Shown here: positions 6,344-13,411 of the stretch, piece by piece
How the letters are laid out: each line of letters starts with the position of its first letter
Numbering within the stretch: the first letter of the stretch is position 1
Source of the DNA: Streptomyces xanthophaeus
GTDB lineage: Bacteria > Actinomycetota > Actinomycetes > Streptomycetales > Streptomycetaceae
NCBI RefSeq assembly: GCF_000725805.1
Contig: NZ_JOFT01000056.1
Span: forward strand, 1-30,158
Length of the DNA stretch: 30,158 bases
Reading direction: 5' to 3'
Made by a program: the position numbers and the translations under genes
Notes under the pieces: model-generated
Told to the model about the DNA's origin: nothing
The model's database searches: none
Seen by the model: only the letters and a program-made list of their open reading frames with translations

Positions 6344-7597
6344 GTGTCTGCCAAAAAGACCGCGCTGACGGTCCTTTCCGCCGCGCTGCTGGTGCCCGCG
6401 ATGCTCGTGGCGCCCGCCCACGCCGTGCCCCCGCCGTCCACCCCGCCGGCCGACGGGAAGGGCCAGCCGCCGAAGGCCCCGGCGGCGCCCGCGCCGCCCG
6501 CGTCGATGTCCACGGTCGGCGGGTCCCTGCTGGGTCAGCCGGGGACGCAGGTGAACCTGCTGCCGGGGGCGCCCGCCCTCCCGGCGAACCTCTCCGGGCG
6601 GTCCTGGATCGTGGCGGACGCGGAGTCCGGCGAGGTGCTGGCCTCCCACAACGCGCACTGGCGGCTGCCCCCGGCCTCCACCATGAAGATGCTCTTCGCG
6701 GACACCGTGCTGCCCAGCCTCCCCAAGGAGCAGGTCCACAAGGTCACCGACCAGGACATGGAGGGCGTCGGTCCGGGCAGCAGCCTGGTCGGCGTGAAGG
6801 AGGACCACGAGTACAGCGTCCACGACCTGTGGCTGGGGGTGTTCCTGCGGTCGGGCAACGACGCCGTGCACGTTCTTTCGGCCATGAACGGCGGCATCGA
6901 CAAGACCGTCAGGGACATGCAGGCGCACGCCGAGGAGCTCCAGGCACTGGACACCCACGTGGTCTCCCCCGACGGGTACGACTCGCCGGAGCAGGTGTCC
7001 AGTGCCTACGACCTGACCCTCATCGCCCGGTCCGGACTGCAGAAACAGGACTTCCGGGAGTACTGCGGCACGGTCGAGGCGAAGTTCCCCGGCCTGCAGG
7101 AGCCGGGCAAGCCGCGCGACTTCTTCGAGATCCAGAACACCAATCGGCTGATGACGGGTGCCAGCGGGCTCTCCCCCTACAAGGGGATCGCGGGGGTGAA
7201 GAACGGCAACACCACCATGGCCGGCTCCACCTTCACCGGCGCAGCCCAGCAGGGCTCCAAGAAGCTGCTGGTCACGGTGATGAACCCGGGCACCGGCGGT
7301 GCCAACTCGGTGTACGAGGAGACGGCGGCGCTCTTCGACTGGGGCTTCGCGGCGGCCGGCAAGGTCAAGCCGGTGGGTGAGCTGGTCCCGCCGAAGGGCG
7401 CGGACACCAAGTCCCACGGCTCCCCGGCCCAGTCCCACGAGAACAGCCCGTCGGCGGACGGCGGTGCGGGCGGCAGCGGGATCGGCACCGCGCTCGGCGT
7501 CGCGGGCGGAGCGCTGGCCGTCCTTGCGGGCGGTGCCTTCGTGGTGAACCGGCGCTGGCCGCGCGGCCGCCGGGGCCGGGACGAGGAGCTGGTCTAG
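6344..7597 (+). CDS. secreted D-alanyl-D-alanine carboxypeptidase (penicillin-binding protein, peptidase S11)
   Basis: A 417-residue low-molecular-mass penicillin-binding protein that trims the terminal D-Ala of peptidoglycan stem peptides outside the membrane. The N-terminus VSAKKTALTVLSAALLVPAM ends in a signal-peptidase site after AHA (residue 27). A Pro/Ala linker follows, then the catalytic domain: SxxK is STMK (Ser112, Lys115) and SxN is SGN (170-172). The third motif, usually KTG, reads KNG (286-288) in VKNGNTT. A C-terminal Gly/Ala hydrophobic segment (about 380-402) followed by RRWPRGRRGR anchors it in the membrane. GTG at 6344 is chosen because the signal peptide begins exactly there; everything upstream in frame is divergent-promoter DNA. 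Its stop interlocks with the opposing gene (CTAG, 7594-7597). Confidence 0.9.
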   Translation: MSAKKTALTVLSAALLVPAMLVAPAHAVPPPSTPPADGKGQPPKAPAAPAPPASMSTVGGSLLGQPGTQVNLLPGAPALPANLSGRSWIVADAESGEVLASHNAHWRLPPASTMKMLFADTVLPSLPKEQVHKVTDQDMEGVGPGSSLVGVKEDHEYSVHDLWLGVFLRSGNDAVHVLSAMNGGIDKTVRDMQAHAEELQALDTHVVSPDGYDSPEQVSSAYDLTLIARSGLQKQDFREYCGTVEAKFPGLQEPGKPRDFFEIQNTNRLMTGASGLSPYKGIAGVKNGNTTMAGSTFTGAAQQGSKKLLVTVMNPGTGGANSVYEETAALFDWGFAAAGKVKPVGELVPPKGADTKSHGSPAQSHENSPSADGGAGGSGIGTALGVAGGALAVLAGGAFVVNRRWPRGRRGRDEELV

Positions 7598-8553
7598 GAG
7601 GCGGACGGGGACGGGGCCGCGGACGGGGAGCGGGGCTCGGACGGGCCGGCGGCGTCGGGCTCCGGTGCGTCCTCGGTACCGTCCTCGGCGCCGTCCCCGT
7701 CCCCGTCGTCGCGCGTCGCCGTCCAGGACGCCACGTAGAGCAGCAGTTTCGCGGTGAAGTTGATCCAGAGCAGCAGGGCGATCGGCACGCCGAACGCCCC
7801 GTACATGCTCTTCGCGGCGACCTCCCGCATGTAGCCGCTCAGCAGCAGCTTCAGCAGTTCGAAGCCCGCCGCGCCGATCAGGGCGGCCTGGATCAGGCGC
7901 ATGCGCGGCGGGTCCACGCCGGGCAGCAGGGTCAGGACGTAGAGCAGCAGGACGAAGGCGGCCACGACGCCGACGAGGAAGGCACCGCCGCGCAGCAGGG
8001 CGCCGCCCGCGCCCTCGCGCGGGATGTGCAGCCATTCGGCGGACTTCCCGACGGCGCTGGCCCCGAAGATCGAGGCGGCGGCCGAGGCCAGGCCCACGCC
8101 GCCGAGGCCGAGGAGGACCAGGCCGTCCTTGCCCTTGCGGACGAAGGGATTCCCCTCGTCCTCGTCGTCCTTGTCCCACACCGCGCGCAGGCAGTCCCGC
8201 ATCGAGCCGACCCAGCCGATGCCGGTGAAGAGCAGGATCACGCCGGCGACGAGGCCGACCGTGCCCGCGTTGGCGACGAGCGCGTCGAGGTCGAGCTGGT
8301 CGGAGATGCCGGGGACCTGTTCGGCGAGGCTCTTCTGGAGCCTGTCGAGCTGTTCCTGGCTGAGCAGCGCCGCGCCCACGGCGGCGGCCACGGTGATCAG
8401 CGGGAAGAGGGCGAGGAAGCTGATGAAGGTGATCGCGGCGGCGAGCCGGGTCCAGTGCACGCGGTCGAGCCGCTCGTAGGAGCGCCACGCGTGCGTCCGC
8501 ATCAGGCGGGCTGCCAGTGGCCCGATCACCGGAATCTTCGTCAGCCAGTCCAT
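7594..8553 (-). CDS. YihY/BrkB-family inner membrane protein
   Basis: A 319-residue multi-pass membrane protein of the YihY/virulence-factor-BrkB family (formerly annotated as RNase BN). An N-terminal amphipathic region (WLTKIPVIGPLAARLM) precedes spans such as AAAITFISFLALFPLITVAA, AGVILLFTGIGWVGSM, LLLGLGGVGLASAAASIF, FLVGVVAAFVLLLYVLTLLP and FGVPIALLLWINFTAKLLLY, six in all. The C-terminal tail is acidic and Ser/Pro-rich. The ATG at 8553 has GGTGA a few bases upstream; an in-frame ATG at 8580 has no such support. Transport or envelope roles have been proposed for the family, but none is established for this type. It converges on the carboxypeptidase gene with shared stop bases. Confidence 0.9.
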   Translation of the reverse strand: MDWLTKIPVIGPLAARLMRTHAWRSYERLDRVHWTRLAAAITFISFLALFPLITVAAAVGAALLSQEQLDRLQKSLAEQVPGISDQLDLDALVANAGTVGLVAGVILLFTGIGWVGSMRDCLRAVWDKDDEDEGNPFVRKGKDGLVLLGLGGVGLASAAASIFGASAVGKSAEWLHIPREGAGGALLRGGAFLVGVVAAFVLLLYVLTLLPGVDPPRMRLIQAALIGAAGFELLKLLLSGYMREVAAKSMYGAFGVPIALLLWINFTAKLLLYVASWTATRDDGDGDGAEDGTEDAPEPDAAGPSEPRSPSAAPSPSAS

Positions 8554-8719
8554 AGCGTCACCGTAATTGAGCCGCCGCAAATAGCCGGGATTGTCGTTTC
8601 CGGGGACTACGGTCGTCGATTGTGACTTTTCGCGAAGTGCCCCGGACGGGCCGTCCGTTCCACTCCCTGGTCCTGCGCGGGCTCAGGTTCCGCACCCGTC
8701 GGGCCCTGCGGCCGCTGCG

Positions 8720-9316
8720 TCAGGAGGGCCGTACGGTCGCCTCGGCCGCGGTGTCGGCGGCTGAGCCCAGCTGTGCCGGGACGCCCGCCGGCCCGGTCCC
8801 GAAAGGGTATTCGCGCAGCTTGCGCCACACCCCGTCCGAGCCTTGTTCGTAGAGGGCGAAGCCCGTGCAGATCCACTCGGCGGCGTAGTCGGCGAGGGCC
8901 GTGAAGGCCACGTCCATCGCTTCCTCGGAGATCCCGTGGGCGACCGTGACGTGCGGGTGGTACGGGAAGGCCAGCTCGCGGCTCAGCGGCCCGTCGGGGT
9001 CGCGGACCAGGCCCTGGAGCCGGGTGCAGCCGGGGGCGCCTTCGACGATCTGGACGAAGACCACCGGCGAGAGGGGGCGGAAGGTGCCCGTCCCGGCCAG
9101 CCGCATGGCGAAGGAGCGGAAGGCGGAGGCGACCGCGGCCAGGTGGGCCCGGATCTCCGGGAGCCGGTCCGCGTCCACCTCGGTGGGCGGGACGAGGGTG
9201 ACGTGCGTGGGGATGCCGTGCGCGGCGGCGTCCCCGAAGCCCGCGCGCAGCTCCTGGAGCTGGCTGCCGTAGGGCTCCGGGACCGCGATCGAAACGCCGA
9301 GCGTTACGGTCCCCAC
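8720..9316 (-). CDS. 2'-5' RNA ligase / cyclic phosphodiesterase superfamily protein
   Basis: A 198-residue protein of the 2H phosphoesterase superfamily. The two defining H-x-T motifs are present: HVT in GIPTHVTLVPP (His38, Thr40) and HVT in YHPHVTVAHG (His122, Thr124). Members hydrolyse 2',3'-cyclic or 2'-5' phosphodiesters or ligate RNA; the true substrate here cannot be told. The GTG at 9316 has a strong GGAGGA seven bases upstream, which fixes the start. It lies 84 bases downstream of trpS on the same strand, and a possible hairpin (9343-9373) sits between them. No export signal is present, so it is cytoplasmic. Confidence 0.88.
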   Translation of the reverse strand: MGTVTLGVSIAVPEPYGSQLQELRAGFGDAAAHGIPTHVTLVPPTEVDADRLPEIRAHLAAVASAFRSFAMRLAGTGTFRPLSPVVFVQIVEGAPGCTRLQGLVRDPDGPLSRELAFPYHPHVTVAHGISEEAMDVAFTALADYAAEWICTGFALYEQGSDGVWRKLREYPFGTGPAGVPAQLGSAADTAAEATVRPS

Positions 9317-9342
9317 GAGTGACTCCTCCGTTTGTCTGCTTG

Positions 9343-9373
9343 GGTGCTGCCGCCCCAGTGTGGCGCCAGCACC
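9343..9373 (-). terminator. stem-loop between trpS and the RNA-ligase-like gene
   Basis: GGTGCTG (9343-9349) pairs with CAGCACC (9367-9373), and inside it CGCC (9351-9354) pairs with GGCG (9362-9365), with one C/C mismatch between. The result is an 11-pair stem lying just after the trpS stop. No U tract follows on either strand, so termination may be weak. Confidence 0.4.
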
Positions 9374-9400
9374 CCCCGTCCCGCCAGGTCCTCTTGTCCG

Positions 9401-10414
9401 TCAGTGCTTGGCGGGCAGGAAACCGAGGCGGTCGTAGGTCTGTGCGAGGGTCTCGGCGGCGACCGCGCGGGCCTTCTCCGCGCCCTTGGCCAGCAAGGAG
9501 TCCAGGGTCTCGGGGTCGTCGAGGTACTCCTGGGTGCGCTGCTTGAAGGGTGTGACGAAGTCGACCATCACAGCGGCCAGGTCGGTCTTCAGCGCGCCGT
9601 AGCCCTTGCCCTCGTACTGGGCCTCCAGGGCGGGGATCGTCTCGCCCGTAAGGGTGGAGTAGATCGTGAGCAGGTTGCTGACGCCGGGCTTCTTCTCCGT
9701 GTCGAAGCGGACCTCCGCCTCGGTGTCGGTGACCGCGCTCTTGATCTTCTTCTCGGTGACCTTGGGCTCGTCGAGGAGGTTGATCAGGCCCTTGGGCGAG
9801 GAGGCCGACTTCGACATCTTGATCGCCGGGTCCTGGAGGTCGTAGATCTTCGCGACCTCCTTGACGATGTGCGCGGCGGGCAGGGTGAAGGTCTGGCCGA
9901 AGCGCTGGTTGAAGCGCTCGGCGAGGTCGCGGGTCAGCTCGATGTGCTGGCGCTGGTCCTCGCCGACCGGGACGGCGTCCGCCTGGTAGAGCAGGATGTC
10001 GGCGACCTGGAGGATCGGGTACGTGAACAGGCCGACGGTGGCGTTGTTGACGCCGCCCTTGGCGGACTTGTCCTTGAACTGCGTCATCCGGCTGGCCTCG
10101 CCGAAACCGGTGATGCAGTTCATGACCCAGCCGAGCTGCGCGTGCTCGGGCACGTGGCTCTGGATGAAGAGCGTGCAGCGCTCGGGGTCCAGGCCGGCGG
10201 CGAGGAGCTGGGCGGCGGAGAGCCGGGTGTTCGCGCGGAGTTCCTTGGGATCCTGCGGCATGGTGATCGCGTGCAGGTCGACGACCATGTAGAAGGCGTC
10301 GTGCGTCTCCTGCAGGGCCACGTACTGGCGAATGGCTCCGAGGTAGTTCCCGAGGTGGAACGAACCGGAGGTGGGCTGGATGCCGGAGAGCGCGCGAGGA
10401 CGATCAGAAGCCAT
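9401..10414 (-). CDS. trpS: tryptophan-tRNA ligase
   Basis: A 337-residue class I tryptophanyl-tRNA synthetase that charges tRNA(Trp) in the cytoplasm. The Rossmann signature HIGH appears as FHLGNY (residues 19-24, after SGIQPTSGS), and KMSKS is intact at 199-203. TrpRS-specific segments such as [39 protein letters not shown] and [20 protein letters not shown] are present. The length is normal. ATG at 10414 has GGAG just upstream. Streptomyces often carry a second, indolmycin-resistant TrpRS elsewhere; from its core-region context this is probably the housekeeping copy, which is inference. No T-box or attenuator-like leader was seen upstream. Confidence 0.97.
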   Translation of the reverse strand: MASDRPRALSGIQPTSGSFHLGNYLGAIRQYVALQETHDAFYMVVDLHAITMPQDPKELRANTRLSAAQLLAAGLDPERCTLFIQSHVPEHAQLGWVMNCITGFGEASRMTQFKDKSAKGGVNNATVGLFTYPILQVADILLYQADAVPVGEDQRQHIELTRDLAERFNQRFGQTFTLPAAHIVKEVAKIYDLQDPAIKMSKSASSPKGLINLLDEPKVTEKKIKSAVTDTEAEVRFDTEKKPGVSNLLTIYSTLTGETIPALEAQYEGKGYGALKTDLAAVMVDFVTPFKQRTQEYLDDPETLDSLLAKGAEKARAVAAETLAQTYDRLGFLPAKH

Positions 10415-10579
10415 GGCTCCATTCTCTCAGGTGCCGGGGCGGGCTCGGGCCCGCCGCTGGCTTGATCCATCCGGGGCGCTCCGGCCCGGTCCGTGCCGCG
10501 CCGGGGTACCGGGCGGTAGCGGGGAGGCCGGATCTTGCCCCGGCCGAGCGACCGCTTTGCCCTGCCGCCGCACGGCGCT

Positions 10580-10605
10580 GCCGGGGGCTCGGCTCCGCCC
10601 CCGGC
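10580..10605 (-). terminator. GC-rich hairpin between glyA and trpS
   Basis: GCCGGGGGC (10580-10588) and GCCCCCGGC (10597-10605) form a perfect 9-bp stem with an 8-base loop, 15 bases after the glyA stop. An outer CCCTGC (10560-10565)/GCAGGG (10615-10620) pairing can extend it. There is no U tract, which is usual for streptomycete terminators. The core resembles the dispersed GGGCTCCGCCC-type repeat also seen near 29987. The remaining bases of the 206-bp gap (10415-10620) show nothing else I can name. Confidence 0.55.
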
Positions 10606-10620
10606 GGCCGGGCCGCAGGG

Positions 10621-11889
10621 CTACGACAACGGCAGGCCCGGGGCGGGGTGGGCGGACATGAGGTCGGTGACCTCGGCCCGGATCGCGGCGAGGGCCCGCT
10701 CGTCACCCTTGGCGGCGGCGTCCACCGCGCGGGAGATCCAGTCGGCGACCTGCGGCATGTGGTCCACCCCGAGCCCCCGCGAGGTCAGCGACGGGGTGCC
10801 GATGCGGATGCCCGAGGGGTCGAAGGGCTTGCGGGTGTCGAAGGGCACCGTGTTGTAGTTCACGACGATCCCGGCCCGGTCCAGGGCCTTGGCCGCGGTC
10901 TTGCCCGGGACGGCCTTGCCGGTGAGGTCGATCAGGATCAGGTGGTTGTCGGTGCCGCCGGAGACCAGGTCGAAGCCCCGCTCCAGCAGCTGGGCGGCCA
11001 GCGCCTTCGCGTTGGCGACCACCGCGTGCGCGTACGCGGTGAAGGACGGCTGGGCCGCCTCGTGCAGGGCGACCGCGATGCCCGCCGTCGTCTGGTTGTG
11101 CGGGCCGCCCTGGAGGCCCGGGAAGACCGCCTTGTCGATGGCCTTGGCGTGCTCCTCGCGGCACATCAGCATCGCGCCGCGCGGGCCGCGCAGGGTCTTG
11201 TGGGTGGTGGTGGAGATGACGTCCACGTGCCCGGCCGGGGACGGGTGCGCGCCGCCCGCGATCAGACCGGCGATGTGCGCCACGTCGGCGACCAGCACCG
11301 AGCCCGCCTCCTCGGCGATGGACGCGAAGGCCGCGAAGTCGATCGTGCGCGGGAGGGCGGTGCCGCCACAGAAGAGGATCTTCGGCCGTTCGGCGAGCGC
11401 CAGGTCGCGCACGGCGTCGTAGTCGATGAGCCCGGTGTCCTGCTGGACGCCGTACTGCACGCCGCGGAACCAGGAGCCCGTCGCCGAGACGCCCCAGCCG
11501 TGGGTGAGGTGGCCGCCCATCGGCAGGGCCATGCCCATCACCGTGTCGCCGGGCTTCGCGAAGGCCAGGTAGACGGCGAGGTTGGCCGGCGAGCCGGAGT
11601 ACGGCTGCACGTTGGCGTGGTCCACGCCGAACAGGCCCTTCGCCCGCTCGATCGCCAGGGCTTCGACGCGGTCGATGTTCTGCTGGCCCTCGTAGTAACG
11701 GCGGCCGGGGTAACCCTCGCTGTACTTGTTCTGCAGGACCGTGCCGGAGGCTTCGAGGACGGCCGCGGACACGTAGTTCTCACTGGGGATCAGGCGCAGG
11801 GTCTGCGCCTGCAGGACTTCCTCCGCTGCGACGAAGGACGCCAGTTCGGGGTCGGTCGCAAGAAGGGCGGGACGGCGGCTCGCGGACAT
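10621..11889 (-). CDS. glyA: serine hydroxymethyltransferase
   Basis: A 422-residue PLP enzyme that converts serine plus tetrahydrofolate to glycine plus 5,10-methylene-THF, feeding one-carbon units to purine, thymidylate and methionine synthesis. Family blocks are present: LRLIPSENYVS, NKYSEGYPGRRYYEGQQNID, VQPYSGSPANLAVY, VADVAHIAGL (Asp202, His205) and the PLP-lysine site STTTHKTLRGPRG (Lys231). ATG at 11889 has GGAGGAG (11896-11902) at ideal spacing. The 120-base leader holds a ZTP-type riboswitch (11924-12009) that should raise expression when 10-formyl-THF is short. It is divergent from the aminotransferase at 12134. Confidence 0.97.
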   Translation of the reverse strand: MSASRRPALLATDPELASFVAAEEVLQAQTLRLIPSENYVSAAVLEASGTVLQNKYSEGYPGRRYYEGQQNIDRVEALAIERAKGLFGVDHANVQPYSGSPANLAVYLAFAKPGDTVMGMALPMGGHLTHGWGVSATGSWFRGVQYGVQQDTGLIDYDAVRDLALAERPKILFCGGTALPRTIDFAAFASIAEEAGSVLVADVAHIAGLIAGGAHPSPAGHVDVISTTTHKTLRGPRGAMLMCREEHAKAIDKAVFPGLQGGPHNQTTAGIAVALHEAAQPSFTAYAHAVVANAKALAAQLLERGFDLVSGGTDNHLILIDLTGKAVPGKTAAKALDRAGIVVNYNTVPFDTRKPFDPSGIRIGTPSLTSRGLGVDHMPQVADWISRAVDAAAKGDERALAAIRAEVTDLMSAHPAPGLPLS

Positions 11890-11902
11890 GGCGGGCTCCT
11901 CC

Positions 11903-11925
11903 GGGGTCGATTGGATCGGTACCCC
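11903..11925 (-). promoter_or_regulatory. probable expression platform of the glyA riboswitch
   Basis: On the mRNA strand GGGGU (11925-11921) can pair with ACCCC (11907-11903), and CGAU with AUCG inside, giving a hairpin that abuts the Shine-Dalgarno sequence GGAGGAG (11902-11896). Its first two G also belong to the 3' arm of riboswitch stem P3. A second option is pairing of GGGCCUC in the P3 loop (11934-11928) with GAGGAGCCC across the Shine-Dalgarno (11901-11893), with a 2-nt bulge. Both suggest control of translation start. This is inference from base pairing. Confidence 0.45.
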
Positions 11926-12009
11926 GCGAGGCCCAGGCGAGCGGCCTTGTATGCGGTCGAGCGCGCACGACTCCCCCGGAGTTCGGTCTCCGTACGCCAG
12001 TCGCCGTGC
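11924..12009 (-). ncRNA. ZTP/ZMP riboswitch (pfl motif) in the glyA leader
   Basis: On the minus strand the leader shows the full pfl architecture. P1 is GCACGG pairing with UCGUGC. It is followed by the invariant GACUGGCG (12002-11995) and AC, then P2 CGGAG-ACCGAA-CUCCG and the invariant GGGGAG. After a linker comes P3, CCGC...GCGG (11944-11924), whose loop holds CGCCUGGGC. The GGCG of the first domain and the CGCC of the P3 loop are complementary, as needed for the known pseudoknot. This class binds ZTP or ZMP (AICAR nucleotides) and turns on one-carbon folate genes, glyA being a known target class. It ends about 35 bases upstream of the glyA ATG. Confidence 0.92.
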
Positions 12010-12078
12010 GTAGCGCTCACCTTAGCGGGCGTGTCACGGGAGAGGTTTCTGAGTCCGGCATACGAGCGACGATAGGAA

Positions 12079-12099
12079 GGTGACGCCACTCACGTCACC
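12079..12099 (+). promoter_or_regulatory. palindrome upstream of the ornithine aminotransferase gene
   Basis: GGTGACG (12079-12085) and CGTCACC (12093-12099) form a perfect inverted repeat around a 7-base centre, 34 bases before the GTG at 12134. It could be an operator or a leader hairpin. No promoter hexamers around it match consensus well. Confidence 0.45.
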
Positions 12100-12133
12100 G
12101 GCTCACCCGGCAAGACGGACGATCGGAGACCCC

Positions 12134-13339
12134 GTGTCGACAACTGCTGATGCCATCCGCTCCGCCGAAGCGCACAGTGCGCACACCTACCACCCGCTGC
12201 CCGTGGTCGTCGCCTCCGCGGACGGCGCGTGGATGACCGACGTGGAGGGGCGGCGCTACCTCGACATGCTGGCCGGGTACTCGGCGCTCAATTTCGGCCA
12301 CGGCAACCGCCGTCTGATCGACGCCGCCCGTGCGCAGCTGGAGCGGGTCACGCTGACCTCGCGCGCCTTCCACCACGACCGCTTCGCGGAGTTCTGCAGC
12401 GAGCTCGCCGCGCTGTGCGGCAAGGAGATGGTGCTGCCGATGAACACGGGCGCGGAGGCGGTGGAGACGGCCGTCAAGATGGCCCGCAAGTGGGGCTACG
12501 AGGTCAAGGGGGTCCCGGACGGGCACGCCAAGATCGTGGTCGCGGCGGACAACTTCCACGGCCGGACGACGACGATCGTGAGCTTCTCCACCGACCACGA
12601 GGCCCGTGACCACTACGGGCCGTACACGCCGGGCTTCGAGATCGTCCCGTACGGGGACCTCACCGCCCTGGCCGCCGCGGTCACGGAGAACACCGTGGCC
12701 GTGCTGCTGGAGCCGATCCAGGGCGAGGCGGGGGTGCTGGTGCCTCCGGCCGGCTACCTGAGAGGCGTACGGGACCTCACGCGCGAGCGGAACGTGCTGT
12801 TCATCGCGGACGAGATCCAGTCGGGCCTCGGGCGGACCGGGAAGACCTTCGCGTGCGAGCACGAGGGGGTCGTCCCGGACGTGTACCTGCTCGGCAAGGC
12901 GCTGGGCGGCGGCGTGGTGCCGGTGTCGGCCGTCGTCGCCGACCGGGACGTGCTCGGGGTGTTCCGGCCGGGCCAGCACGGCTCGACCTTCGGCGGGAAC
13001 CCGCTGGCCTGCGCCGTCGCCCTGGAGGTCGTCGCGATGCTCCGGACCGGCGAGTACCAGCAGCGGGCCACCGAGCTGGGCGAACACCTGCACCGGGAGC
13101 TGAACCTGCTGGTCGGCGGGGGCGCGGTGACGGCCGTGCGCGGGCGCGGGCTGTGGGCGGGCGTCGACGTCGACCCCTCGCGCGGCACGGGCCGGGAGAT
13201 CTCCGAGAAGCTGATGGAGCTCGGGGTGCTCGTGAAGGACACCCACGGGTCGACGATCCGGATCGCGCCGCCGCTGGTGATCAGCAAGGAGGACCTGGAC
13301 TGGGGGCTGGACCAGCTCAGGTCGGTCCTCGGCGCGTAG
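12134..13339 (+). CDS. rocD: ornithine aminotransferase
   Basis: A 401-residue class III aminotransferase that moves the delta-amino group of ornithine to 2-oxoglutarate, giving glutamate-semialdehyde for the arginine-to-proline/glutamate route. Diagnostic blocks include YLDMLAGYSALNFGHGN, SRAFHHDRFAEFC, MNTGAEAVETAVKMARKW, DNFHGRTTTIVSFSTD, LLEPIQGEAGV, ADEIQSGLGRTGK (Asp226, Gln229) and the PLP lysine in LLGKALGGG (Lys255). The MNTGAEAVE and YSALNFGH blocks favour ornithine aminotransferase over acetylornithine or GABA enzymes. GTG at 12134 is chosen because GGAG lies five bases upstream; an in-frame GTG at 12080 falls in the palindrome and lacks support. The gene is transcribed away from glyA. 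Confidence 0.93.
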   Translation: MSTTADAIRSAEAHSAHTYHPLPVVVASADGAWMTDVEGRRYLDMLAGYSALNFGHGNRRLIDAARAQLERVTLTSRAFHHDRFAEFCSELAALCGKEMVLPMNTGAEAVETAVKMARKWGYEVKGVPDGHAKIVVAADNFHGRTTTIVSFSTDHEARDHYGPYTPGFEIVPYGDLTALAAAVTENTVAVLLEPIQGEAGVLVPPAGYLRGVRDLTRERNVLFIADEIQSGLGRTGKTFACEHEGVVPDVYLLGKALGGGVVPVSAVVADRDVLGVFRPGQHGSTFGGNPLACAVALEVVAMLRTGEYQQRATELGEHLHRELNLLVGGGAVTAVRGRGLWAGVDVDPSRGTGREISEKLMELGVLVKDTHGSTIRIAPPLVISKEDLDWGLDQLRSVLGA

Positions 13340-13349
13340 GACCCGCCCC

Positions 13350-13410
13350 GGACCGGACCCGGCCGGACCGGACCCGACCCGACGGGACCGGACCGGACCG
13401 GACCGGACCG
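13350..13410. repeat. GACCG pentanucleotide tandem repeat
   Basis: Between the convergent stops at 13339 and 13412 the DNA is a degenerate array of GACCG/GGACC units. It ends in five perfect GACCG copies (13386-13410) that touch the stop codon of the following minus-strand gene. It contains CCGG palindromes but no long stem. It fills the whole 72-bp gap, so no standard terminator is visible here. Confidence 0.85.
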
Positions 13411-13411
13411 G

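Noticed and set aside
6223..6513. Upstream in-frame extension of the small membrane protein next to the metallophosphoesterase
   Set aside because: It would be Gly/Ala-rich coding antisense to the carboxypeptidase signal peptide and would cross both promoters. ATG at 6222 directly precedes a normal membrane segment.
8622..8852. 76-codon plus-strand frame starting GTG between the YihY and RNA-ligase-like genes
   Set aside because: Most of it is antisense to the 3' end of the RNA-ligase-like gene, it is Arg/Pro-rich, it has no ribosome binding site and it has no recognisable domain.
10415..10620. Possible T-box or attenuator before trpS
   Set aside because: No T-box consensus, no run of Trp codons and no paired terminator/antiterminator; only a glyA-end hairpin is visible.
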